From a virus: a DNA stretch of 22,363 nt. The notes beneath the pieces are model-generated. The model saw only the letters and a list, made by a program, of their open reading frames with translations. It was not told where the DNA came from and searched no databases. The stretch lies in the IMG/VR virus record IMGVR_UViG_3300025759_000777, positions 1 to 22,363 of that record; one strand, written 5' to 3'. Of the stretch, positions 1 to 8,035 are shown in pieces. The first letter of the stretch is position 1. The number at the start of each line of letters is the position of its first letter. Both the position numbers and the translations under genes were made by a program.

Positions 1-1854
1 TTTCGTGAAGGGTTTCCTGAAAAAATAGGTGGTTGGTCACAGTTTACAACAAATAGTTTTTTAGGAAGTTGTAGAGCGTTACACCAGTGGCTTGCTTTAG
101 ACCAATCCAGCTTAATAGGTATAGGGACTAGCCAAAAATACTACATAGAAAACGGGGGTATTTTTTATGATATAACCCCTGTTCGTGCAACAACCACTAA
201 TATTGCTACTTTTTCTGCTTCGGATGGCTCTTCTGAAATAACTGTAACAGATGCAGGGCATGGAGCGGCAGAAGGCGATTTTGTTATTTTTTCCGGAGTG
301 CAAGCCCTTTTTTCTAGCGGTGGGGAAATTACCGCAGATATTTTAAATCAAGAGTACAAAATAAAATCTATCACAGACGTTAATACATATGTAATAGAAG
401 CAAGAGAAGTTGCTTCTTTAAATAATATTACAATTGATGGGGTTTACACTCCAACTTTGGTAGTTGCTAATGCAAACGACACGGGGGATGGCACAGATCC
501 TGCTGGAGGAACAGGCGGTACAAATACAACAGTAGCTTCTTATCAACAGGCGGTGGGTAATGATTCTGCCGTAGCTGGCACAGGTTGGGGTGTGGGTGTT
601 TGGGGTAGAGGTGCTTGGGGCAGTGCCGCAGTAGTTAGTTTGTCTACTGACTATTTGCGTATTTGGGCGCATGACAATTTTGGAGAGGATTTAGTTTTAA
701 ATATCCGCGATGGTGCAATTTATTATTGGGATAAATCTTCAGGTTTTGGAGCTCGAGCAGTTGAAATAGGAACACTTGTTGGTTCTAATTCTGCCCCTCA
801 AATAGCTAAACAGGTTATGGTTTCTGACAAATCGCGGCACGTTATAGCTTTTGGTTGTGATCCAGAAGCAGATCCTGGAGTGCAAGACCCATTAGTTATA
901 AGGTTTAGCGACCGTGAATCGTTGACTGTTTGGAACACAGACCTTAATAATGAAGCTGGAGAATTAAGGATTAGCTCTGGCTCTGAAATAATCATGGCCG
1001 TAGAAACACGCCAAGAAATACTTGTTTTTACTGATTCATCTTTACACAGTATGCAATTTATTGGTCCTCCTGATATTTTTGGCATAAACCAAGTTGCAGA
1101 AAATATATCGGTAATTGGTCCGTTATCAGCTATGGCAGTTGAAGACGCAGTGTTTTGGATGGGTAATAAAGAATTTTACATATACACGGGTCAAGTCCAA
1201 AAACTGCCATGCGCTGTAAAAGATTATGTTTTTTCTGATTTTAACTATGATCAAAAATTAAAAGTCATAGCAGGATTAAATTCAAGGTACGACGAAATAT
1301 GGTGGTTTTATCCTTCAGCTTCTAGTGAAACCAATAACAAATATGTGGTTTATAACTACGCTCAAAAAATTTGGTACTATGGGACTATGTCAAGAACGTT
1401 TTGGTTAGATAAAGGTTACATTGGTTATCCAATAGCAACAGATTTAAACAATTATTTGTTGTACCATGAAATCGGATACCAAGATGCTTCTACAGACACA
1501 CCTGTTGCTTATGAATCATATGTAGAGTCTAGCCCTATAGACATTAGTGATGGAAATAATTTTATGCTTGTTTCTAAATTGATACCTGATGTCACTTTTA
1601 GAGGTTCAACTACGCCAGATGCTACTATTTCTTTTACTTTAACTATGGATGATTATCCTGGATCAGCTCTTGGGCAAACAAATACTTCGGCTACTAATAG
1701 AACAGCAACAACCCCTGTGGAGCAGTTTACAGATGAGGTGAATGTGCGGTTACGGGGACGTTCTGTAAAAGTAAAAGTATCCGATAATACGCAAAGTAAT
1801 CCATGGCGATTGGGTACGCCACGTTTAGATATCCGGCCAGATGGTAGACGCTAA
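1..1854 (+). CDS. Tail hub / packaged-DNA stabilisation-type virion protein (5' truncated)
   Basis: The frame is open from the first base, so the start lies outside the window; 617 residues are visible. I see no signal peptide or enzyme motif. The protein is rich in beta-type segments and aromatic residues. A short Gly/Trp-rich stretch (about window codons 160-210) separates an N-terminal part from a larger C-terminal part that contains TDSSLHSMQFIGPP and a Trp/Tyr-rich segment ending near TFWLD. This layout resembles phage tail-hub or tail-tube proteins of the P22 gp10 / T7 gp12 class that occur in environmental podophages. That match is by memory of the protein style, not by alignment. The stop codon overlaps the next ATG by one base, which suggests co-translation with the fibre-like gene. 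The first GTG in the window (298) is not a credible start, because the upstream codons read as normal protein. A structural virion role is likely; the exact position in the tail is uncertain. Confidence 0.6.
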   Translation, partial: FREGFPEKIGGWSQFTTNSFLGSCRALHQWLALDQSSLIGIGTSQKYYIENGGIFYDITPVRATTTNIATFSASDGSSEITVTDAGHGAAEGDFVIFSGVQALFSSGGEITADILNQEYKIKSITDVNTYVIEAREVASLNNITIDGVYTPTLVVANANDTGDGTDPAGGTGGTNTTVASYQQAVGNDSAVAGTGWGVGVWGRGAWGSAAVVSLSTDYLRIWAHDNFGEDLVLNIRDGAIYYWDKSSGFGARAVEIGTLVGSNSAPQIAKQVMVSDKSRHVIAFGCDPEADPGVQDPLVIRFSDRESLTVWNTDLNNEAGELRISSGSEIIMAVETRQEILVFTDSSLHSMQFIGPPDIFGINQVAENISVIGPLSAMAVEDAVFWMGNKEFYIYTGQVQKLPCAVKDYVFSDFNYDQKLKVIAGLNSRYDEIWWFYPSASSETNNKYVVYNYAQKIWYYGTMSRTFWLDKGYIGYPIATDLNNYLLYHEIGYQDASTDTPVAYESYVESSPIDISDGNNFMLVSKLIPDVTFRGSTTPDATISFTLTMDDYPGSALGQTNTSATNRTATTPVEQFTDEVNVRLRGRSVKVKVSDNTQSNPWRLGTPRLDIRPDGRR

Positions 1855-2981
1855 TGACTACGCGGAAGTTAATCTTACCTTTTATACCTAACCCCCCTGT
1901 TGAGTATGATCAAATTTATACTCAACAATCTATCCGTTCTTTAACCACTTATTTACGGAATATGCAGACTCCTGGTGATGCTAGGCATACTCAAATAGTC
2001 TTAACTAATGCTACTACTGATGGCACAACGGTAGAAGGCAATACTATTATTATTGATGATGCTACAGGGTATTTAACATTAAACATAGAAGGGGTAGCTG
2101 TTTCTGCAACAGGCGGAACAATTACGACATACAGTTCTGGCGGCATTGATTATAAAGTTCATACTTTTCTTTCTACTGATGATTTTGTTCTTACCACATA
2201 TGCTCTTGTAGATATTTTAGTTGTCGGCGGCGGTGGGTCAGGCGGTAAATCTGCTGAAGGTGGTGGCGGCGGTGGTGCGGGTGGTTTCATATCCGCTACA
2301 GGCTTGAGGCTGCCTCCTGGAACATATACAGCTACAGTAGGTGATGGTGGAGCAGTTCCTGTTTCTAACGGAGTAGGTAACAATGGTACAGATAGCTCTT
2401 TTATAGGGTTCGTTGCAAAAGGTGGTGGGGGCGGTGGTGCTCAAGAAAGTATAAATGCTGTTGATGGTGGCTCTGGTGGTGGCTCTGGTGGCCGTGATTC
2501 TGGGGGTACATCAGCAGGAGCCGATGCAGTACCATATAGTTGGCCTTATGTGTTTAGGTCACAAGAAGGTTATGTGGCTCCTACAAATTATGAAAATTTA
2601 TCTCAAGGTAATGATGGAGGCACGACTACTACAACATCTGGCGATATATCCTCGGGCGGTGGCGGTGCGGGAGCTGTAGGGGGTTCAGCCACTGTAGACT
2701 CTGGTCCGGCAGGGAATGGTGGTGATGGTGTTCAAAATGCGTTCCGTACAGGCAGTAATGTCTATTATGGCGGTGGCGGTGGTGGTGGAACAAATATAGC
2801 TGGTTCGGGTGGTCTTGGGGGACAAGGCGGCGGCGGTCGAGGAGCTCAAAGTGTTTCGCCTGTGATTTCAGCAGTAGCTGGAACAGCAAATACAGGTGGT
2901 GGTGGGGGCGGTGGCTCAACAGCTACATATGCTCCTGGAGCAGGTGGTTCTGGTATAGTTGTCGTACGGTACACAGTATAG
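1854..2981 (+). CDS. Glycine-rich tail fibre / adhesin-like protein
   Basis: 375 aa, starting at the ATG that overlaps the previous stop by one base. Residues 1-55 look like a virion-anchoring domain (PNPPVEYDQIY, then PGDARHTQIVLTN), similar in style to the N-termini of podophage minor tail proteins. A short beta-rich stretch follows (about 56-120). From about 121 to the end, runs of Gly (four to seven in a row) alternate with short polar loops, and the protein closes with SGIVVVRYTV. Gly-rich domains with this end are common in phage and bacterial surface proteins. In some phages, such as the S16 gp38 adhesin, Gly-rich segments form polyglycine-II bundles that display receptor-binding loops. 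A receptor-binding role here is inference. The GGN codon runs explain several spurious reverse-strand frames. Confidence is high that the gene is real and moderate on function. Confidence 0.65.
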   Translation: MTTRKLILPFIPNPPVEYDQIYTQQSIRSLTTYLRNMQTPGDARHTQIVLTNATTDGTTVEGNTIIIDDATGYLTLNIEGVAVSATGGTITTYSSGGIDYKVHTFLSTDDFVLTTYALVDILVVGGGGSGGKSAEGGGGGGAGGFISATGLRLPPGTYTATVGDGGAVPVSNGVGNNGTDSSFIGFVAKGGGGGGAQESINAVDGGSGGGSGGRDSGGTSAGADAVPYSWPYVFRSQEGYVAPTNYENLSQGNDGGTTTTTSGDISSGGGGAGAVGGSATVDSGPAGNGGDGVQNAFRTGSNVYYGGGGGGGTNIAGSGGLGGQGGGGRGAQSVSPVISAVAGTANTGGGGGGGSTATYAPGAGGSGIVVVRYTV

Positions 2982-2992
2982 GATCCAAAGGC

Positions 2993-3021
2993 TTGCGGAA
3001 TTTAATTTTGTTTTGTATGAT
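2993..3021 (+). promoter_or_regulatory. Candidate sigma70-type promoter for the internal virion genes
   Basis: TTGCGG (2993-2998) and TATGAT (3016-3021) are separated by exactly 17 bases of T-rich DNA. The -10 box differs from TATAAT at one position; the -35 keeps only TTG. It lies in the only gap of more than 10 bp inside the late block, upstream of the 526-aa gene. The predicted start near 3028 falls within the hairpin described next. Confidence 0.4.
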
Positions 3022-3054
3022 GCAAGGAGCGTATTCTCAGGCTCGCTTCCTGCA
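3021..3054 (+). other. Hairpin in the gap before the 526-aa virion gene
   Basis: The arms TGCAAGGAGCG (3021-3031) and CGCTTCCTGCA (3044-3054) pair over 11 positions with one mismatch and one G-T wobble, around a 12-base loop. No T-run follows on either strand, so it does not look like an intrinsic terminator. It may be an RNA processing or translation-control element, or an operator overlapping the candidate promoter. Confidence 0.45.
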
Positions 3055-3085
3055 CCGTACATGGTAAACGATATAGGAAGAGATC

Positions 3086-4666
3086 ATGCAAGAAGGTATT
3101 ATAGATCCCGGATTTGACAATTTTAGGCAAGCCGCGAACATATTAGCAAAATTTGGTAGGGAAGGTGATACCTATGTCGTTCACGCGGCACAGGGTGAAA
3201 CTGTTATCCCCGTAGAAGTTCTTGATGCTAATCCCAAAATGAAGAAAATGATCTTCCAACAAATGGAAGAAATGGGTCTAGAACCAGAACGTTATATAGT
3301 TGGTAATGAATTAAACAGTTTAAATCCTGTTACTGGTCAGCCCGAGTTTTTCTTTAAGGCTATAGGAAAGGCTCTTACTAAGACTTGGAAAAAAGTAAAA
3401 AATGTTGCTAAAAAAGTTGCTCCGGTATTATTACCTTTAGCGGCTCCTTTTCTTCTTCCTACGATGCCAGCTTTTTTGGCGTCTGGTATAGGTAGCTTTG
3501 GTGGTGCTCTTATTGGTGGCGCGGATCTTAAATCGGCACTTAAATCAGGTATTATGGCCGGAGTTACGGCTGGAGCTTTAAATAAACTTGCTGGTGGTAG
3601 TTTTGCGGGTAGCAGAACTAATCCAAATGCAAGTTTCTCAGATGCCGGTAAATCTATTAGTTCTGGCGAGGCTTTTAAGTTTTCAAATCCTTTTAGTAGC
3701 TCTCCAAGTACTGTGTCACAAGCTATTCAATCAACACCAGATGAGTTATCTTTTATGGCTGACGCAGGAACCACTTCTGTTCCAGACTCTAATGTTTTGT
3801 CTACTGATGAAATATTAAAACAAAATGTAGCAGATACTGCCGCAGTGCAGACCACACCAAAACCGACCGATTACTTAGCTAATCAGCCTAAGATTACTCC
3901 AGATACAGACTTAAACTTCTTTGAAAAATACATCTGGAATCCAGGAGAAAATGTAGCTGGATTAGATGCTTCAGGGAATTACATTACAAAAGGTGAAGCC
4001 ACATTAGAAGGTTTACTTTCCACAAACAGGACATCTATTAATCCAGAATATCAGGCTCTACAACAAGCCGCTAAACAAAATGCTCTAGCAGGTGTTTCTG
4101 ATGCGGCAAGACAAAAGGCAGTACAAGAAACGCTGTTGGAAGGCGCGAAAGCAGAGGCTCCTGGATTTTTGGCAAAATACGGTCCTGCAGGAGCAGTAGC
4201 GGGTGGTTCATATTTAGCTTACGATGCGCTTACCGCACCTGATCCAGAGGATGAGCCAGAAGGTCCGAGTTTTGAAGAACAGCAAAACAAACTTTATGAA
4301 GAAGCTATGGCAGAGCTGGATTCAGAAGGCGACCGTTATGTAGGCCGAGAAACTGGTCCAACTTCAGGTTTCCAAACATCAGGCTCTAATCTTGATAAAC
4401 TGTTAGCTCAATACTATGGCATAGGCGGTGGCGAAGAAGATGAAGTATCTGTATTTGACCGTCTTTATGGTCGGCCTATAAGAGCGGCCGGAGGTGGTGA
4501 AATCGTCGGTCCTGGAACACCAACCAGTGATTCTATCCCTGCTATGCTCAGTGACGGTGAGTTTGTAATGAACGCTAGAGCAGTACGCGGTGCTGGTAAT
4601 GGCGATAGGACAGCGGGTGCTAAACGTATGTACCAAATGATGCGTCAGCTTGAGGGTCGTGGGTAA
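3086..4666 (+). CDS. Internal virion / ejection-type structural protein with GE-V-P modules at both ends
   Basis: 526 aa; ATG preceded by AGGAAGA (3075-3081). The N-terminal 60 residues contain a GDT..H..QGETVIP segment (GETVIP at 37-42). Residues 93-110 are strongly basic, followed by a hydrophobic, Gly/Ala-rich stretch (about 111-170) that could insert in or cross a membrane. A long low-complexity Ser/Thr/Pro/Gln part follows. The last 61 residues carry a Gly-rich module, GGGEIVGPGTPTSDSIPAML, continuing into DGEFVMNARAV. Modules of this type are widespread near the ends of phage tape-measure and internal virion proteins. The gene is followed with a 1-nt overlap by the 283-aa gene, and it heads a run of four long proteins just before the lysozyme, the place where podophages keep their ejected core proteins. 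The function is inferred from context and composition. No enzyme motif is visible. Confidence 0.6.
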   Translation: MQEGIIDPGFDNFRQAANILAKFGREGDTYVVHAAQGETVIPVEVLDANPKMKKMIFQQMEEMGLEPERYIVGNELNSLNPVTGQPEFFFKAIGKALTKTWKKVKNVAKKVAPVLLPLAAPFLLPTMPAFLASGIGSFGGALIGGADLKSALKSGIMAGVTAGALNKLAGGSFAGSRTNPNASFSDAGKSISSGEAFKFSNPFSSSPSTVSQAIQSTPDELSFMADAGTTSVPDSNVLSTDEILKQNVADTAAVQTTPKPTDYLANQPKITPDTDLNFFEKYIWNPGENVAGLDASGNYITKGEATLEGLLSTNRTSINPEYQALQQAAKQNALAGVSDAARQKAVQETLLEGAKAEAPGFLAKYGPAGAVAGGSYLAYDALTAPDPEDEPEGPSFEEQQNKLYEEAMAELDSEGDRYVGRETGPTSGFQTSGSNLDKLLAQYYGIGGGEEDEVSVFDRLYGRPIRAAGGGEIVGPGTPTSDSIPAMLSDGEFVMNARAVRGAGNGDRTAGAKRMYQMMRQLEGRG

Positions 4667-5517
4667 TGGCAAAAAATACATCAACTGTTACCAATATTCA
4701 GCAATTAGATCCTAAAATTGCTAAAGAAGTCTATAAACTTTTAGAAAATGTAAAAGACGTAACCAAAGATTATCGTAGGGCAGATGTACCTGAACGCGAA
4801 GTAGCTGGGTTGACAGAAGCGCAAAAAGCCGCTCAAGACCTTTTAGCTTCTCAATTAGGCGGTGGCGTTGGCGGTTACAAACAGTTTATGGATCAAGCTG
4901 GTCAATATTTAGGCGGAACTGAGTTTGGTATCCAAGAGTCCGATATTAGCCAATTTATGAACCCTTATCAAGCGGCTATACAAAAAGAAATAGATACGTC
5001 TTTTGCAAAAGCACAGCAAGAACAAGCCGCACGTCAACAAGGACAGGGGTCGTACGGTGGTTCTAGAGCCGCTTTAGGTCAAGCCGCGTTAGAAGGTGAG
5101 CGTATGGATGCGTATGCTAAAGCCGCCGCAGATACATACGCCCAAGCTATTGACGCCGCCGCTAAATCAGAGGCGTTAGGGCTTGAGCAAGCTCTCAAAG
5201 GTGCTGGTATAGGCGAACTAGCCCAAATGTTAGGTGGTCGTGATATTGAAGCCTTGTATGGTATGGGTGAAAAAGAACGTCAGCTTATGCAAGCTGAATT
5301 AGAAGCAGGGCGGTTAAACACACTCGAAGAACAAAAACGCCCACTAGAATCATACGGATTCTTAAGTGATATTATCAGGGGTGTCCCGACTTCTCAATCT
5401 ACAGCTACGTCAGAAACAACACAAACGGCTGACCCAAGCCTCATGAACCAGATTTTAGGTGCGGGTATTGGCGGGTTAAGTATCTACGGTGGCTTGAATA
5501 AAATGGGCATAGTGTAA
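4666..5517 (+). CDS. Internal virion (DNA ejection)-type protein, Ala/Gln-rich
   Basis: 283 aa; ATG overlaps the previous stop by one base. The protein is largely helical and Ala/Gln-rich. It contains FMNPYQ (97-102), then a Gln/Ala-rich helix, then GSYGGSRA (128-135), then a second long Ala-rich helix (about 138-175). This NPY...GGSR pattern recurs in podophage proteins annotated as DNA-transfer or internal virion proteins. Near the C-terminus is a short hydrophobic Gly-rich stretch (about 265-277). Its size and place between two other core-type proteins suggest it belongs to the set ejected with the DNA, comparable in role to P22 gp7/gp20 or T7 gp14. No sequence identity with those is claimed. 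It could instead be a head-tail minor structural protein. Confidence 0.55.
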   Translation: MAKNTSTVTNIQQLDPKIAKEVYKLLENVKDVTKDYRRADVPEREVAGLTEAQKAAQDLLASQLGGGVGGYKQFMDQAGQYLGGTEFGIQESDISQFMNPYQAAIQKEIDTSFAKAQQEQAARQQGQGSYGGSRAALGQAALEGERMDAYAKAAADTYAQAIDAAAKSEALGLEQALKGAGIGELAQMLGGRDIEALYGMGEKERQLMQAELEAGRLNTLEEQKRPLESYGFLSDIIRGVPTSQSTATSETTQTADPSLMNQILGAGIGGLSIYGGLNKMGIV

Positions 5518-5521
5518 GCAC

Positions 5522-8035
5522 ATGATTGATCCAGTTTTACAAAGAAAAATGTTTTCTCCAAAACAGGAGGAAATGATCGATCAAGGCACAGAGGCTGTTG
5601 CAAGCGTAGCTGAAGGTCAAGGTATTACCTCAGGTCTTGTAGAAATGGCTGATGAAGCTCAACGAATAATGGATTCTGTGGACGAAGCTTCTGATTACGA
5701 ACAGTTGATGAATGCTCTTCGTGAAGAGCCCGCTTCTATGGAAGATCGGGTCGATGAGTTAGCTGAAGTAGTGGGCGAGGCAGATGCTAAGAAAACACCT
5801 GAATCAGTATTAGCTTTTATGCAACCTTTTTTGGGATTGTTAGAAACTTTCGAAAAAGGCTCACAAATGCAACAAGACCCTACTATGGGGGTTGGCATTA
5901 CCGCAGGGCTGGTAGATGAGCCTGTTCAAGCTCCTGGACAGGAAGAAGCTATGGCTCGTATGGCTATGGGCGAACAACCTGTTATGTTAAAGAATGGTGG
6001 TGATCCTGAGGATGCTGAGCAAGGTGAATCTGCACTTCCAAAGGGGTTTAATAAGGAGGCTCTCCCAGCCAGTTTTAATTTACAAAATTACCAAACTTTA
6101 ATGGACTTAGTTCCTCAAGCGACAGGATATGATGAATATTTAAAACAATATCAAGATTTATTAGGAAGTGATGCAACAGGGTATGAAACTGCTCCATATC
6201 TTTCTGGTCTGCAGTTAGCGGCGGCAATCGCAAACGCACCTAAAGGTGAGTTGTTGAGCAGGGTTCTTGATCCAAAAACTATTTCTGCGGTTTCTGATCC
6301 TATTTTGCAAGCGGCTCAAGCTAAAGCTAAACAAGATCAAGCTATTAAACTTAAAGCGGCTGAAGCGGCGAGTGCGAGTAAAACAGCCGCCCAAGAATCT
6401 AAATCAGACTTGCTAAAAACTTTTGCCACAGAAGCGGCAAAAGTACCTGACTTAAATATTCAAAAGCTAGATGATGGGTCGGTTATTGGTGTAAATGTAC
6501 GGACAGGTGCAGTTACCCCTCTACAAGAAGGTTCTATTAACTGGCAATCACAGAAACTTGACAATAATCAGGTAATGTTGTATAACCCTCGTGCCACCGC
6601 TGAAGAGATTGGTGTAGAGGGAAAAGGGTATAAACTTATAGGGACAGCTAAAGGTAATTTTGATCTAAAAATTACTAATACAGGTGATATTCTTAAATTC
6701 AACAAAGATACTGGGGTTATAACATTAGAAGCTCCTGAGGGCGTTGTTCGCCCATACAAAGTATTCCAAACCCCACAAGGTCAGTTCTTTAAATACGATG
6801 GTAAAGATGCTGTGCAAATTACAGCAGATGGCGTGGAAATGGGTCCAATGCCAACTGATCTCATACGCAATATTAAAGAGCTTGAATCTGCTCAAAAGGC
6901 TCTTGCTACTCTGGATCCAGATACAGATAGTGCGGCGTTTGAATCGGCGGCTCAAAAAATAGAAATATTGCAAAAACAACTTATGCCTAAAGATACTGAG
7001 TTTGAGCGACTCCTTGAAGACGGTGCTAACCTTGCTTATACCGCCGCTATTGAAACAGGCAAGTCTCCTACTGAGGCAGAAGCCGCTAAGACGAAGTTTA
7101 GAGCAAACGGTATTAACAACTACCTGAATGCTAAGACTACGCTGACAACTAATTACGACCCACGCAAATCTATTAACGATGTATTTGCAAAAATGTTGGG
7201 CGACGATATTACTAAACTTAACGAAAATGTTGCGTTGTCTGCAGATCTTGAAAACTATGCAAAGCAAGCGGCAACGGCTTCTGAAAACTTTGAAACAGGC
7301 GCACTCGCAGGAACTCGTTTGAATCTACAGAAATTTATCAAAGCTATTCCTGGTCTTGATACTTTTCTTAAAGAAGGTGTTTCAGGTGATGTTTACAATA
7401 CGATTATGGGTGGCGACCCTGTATCGGGTGAAGCGGCTCAGTTTGCGTCTAACCAGTTTGCATTGAGGATGTCACAGTTTATTCCTGGAAACCTCAACAA
7501 AGAAGAACTGGACATGGTTCAAGGTGCTGGTCCGAGTCTTTACACCACACCTGAAGGTCTTAAACTGCTGTCTAAAATCTACACCAAGGCCGCTAACCGC
7601 GCTAGGAACGAGCAAGCCTTCGTTACAAATTGGATGCAAAAAGACGGTGCTGAAATTGCTGATGCAGAGGGTAAATACCTTGCTCTTAGCAAGGCTCGCG
7701 CGGAGTGGAGAGCTAAACCAGAAAACAAAGTTGTGGATGCAGATGAAATTGCAAATCTGCCTTCCGCAAGTCTGTCTGGCGATATTAAAGCTCAAAGGGT
7801 TAATCCTGAAGGTGGCACAGATACTTTCAACCTTACCGATCGTCAATCGACGATGGCTAAATTTATCTCGGGGTTTGATTCTTTTGATAAGTTCAAAGCA
7901 AACGCAGGGCAGTTAGTTTCACTCGGTGTGCTAAGAGATCGTAGCGGCAAAGTGATTACAAATGTGCCGAGTGAAGATAGTTTGAAAAAACTGTGGGGTA
8001 CTTATTCAGGCATGACTTTCGTTGGGGGGCAGTAA
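5522..8035 (+). CDS. Large internal virion-type structural protein (837 aa)
   Basis: 837 aa. The first 170 residues are acidic with many Met/Gln/Glu and end in a GEQPVMLKNGG segment, again the Gly-rich style of phage core proteins. Residues about 258-300 form an Ala/Lys-rich helix likely to be a coiled coil. The middle (about 300-450) looks beta-rich, and the C-terminal half is helical. I see no catalytic motif. The first ATG (5522) is only 4 bases after the previous stop and has no clear Shine-Dalgarno sequence, so it probably relies on translational coupling. An in-frame ATG at 5573 has AGGAGG only 2 bases upstream, a spacing too short to be convincing. The next gene begins directly after this stop. 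The protein is likely a virion core or ejected protein, by position and size; the exact function is unknown. Confidence 0.55.
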   Translation: MIDPVLQRKMFSPKQEEMIDQGTEAVASVAEGQGITSGLVEMADEAQRIMDSVDEASDYEQLMNALREEPASMEDRVDELAEVVGEADAKKTPESVLAFMQPFLGLLETFEKGSQMQQDPTMGVGITAGLVDEPVQAPGQEEAMARMAMGEQPVMLKNGGDPEDAEQGESALPKGFNKEALPASFNLQNYQTLMDLVPQATGYDEYLKQYQDLLGSDATGYETAPYLSGLQLAAAIANAPKGELLSRVLDPKTISAVSDPILQAAQAKAKQDQAIKLKAAEAASASKTAAQESKSDLLKTFATEAAKVPDLNIQKLDDGSVIGVNVRTGAVTPLQEGSINWQSQKLDNNQVMLYNPRATAEEIGVEGKGYKLIGTAKGNFDLKITNTGDILKFNKDTGVITLEAPEGVVRPYKVFQTPQGQFFKYDGKDAVQITADGVEMGPMPTDLIRNIKELESAQKALATLDPDTDSAAFESAAQKIEILQKQLMPKDTEFERLLEDGANLAYTAAIETGKSPTEAEAAKTKFRANGINNYLNAKTTLTTNYDPRKSINDVFAKMLGDDITKLNENVALSADLENYAKQAATASENFETGALAGTRLNLQKFIKAIPGLDTFLKEGVSGDVYNTIMGGDPVSGEAAQFASNQFALRMSQFIPGNLNKEELDMVQGAGPSLYTTPEGLKLLSKIYTKAANRARNEQAFVTNWMQKDGAEIADAEGKYLALSKARAEWRAKPENKVVDADEIANLPSASLSGDIKAQRVNPEGGTDTFNLTDRQSTMAKFISGFDSFDKFKANAGQLVSLGVLRDRSGKVITNVPSEDSLKKLWGTYSGMTFVGGQ

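Noticed and set aside
2629-2919. His-rich 96-aa frame on the - strand
   Set aside because: The His/Arg pattern is simply the GGN codon runs of the glycine-rich gene read backwards in another frame.
6725-7267. 180-aa open frame on the - strand
   Set aside because: It is opposite the 837-aa gene, Cys/Phe/Arg-rich and without domain features.
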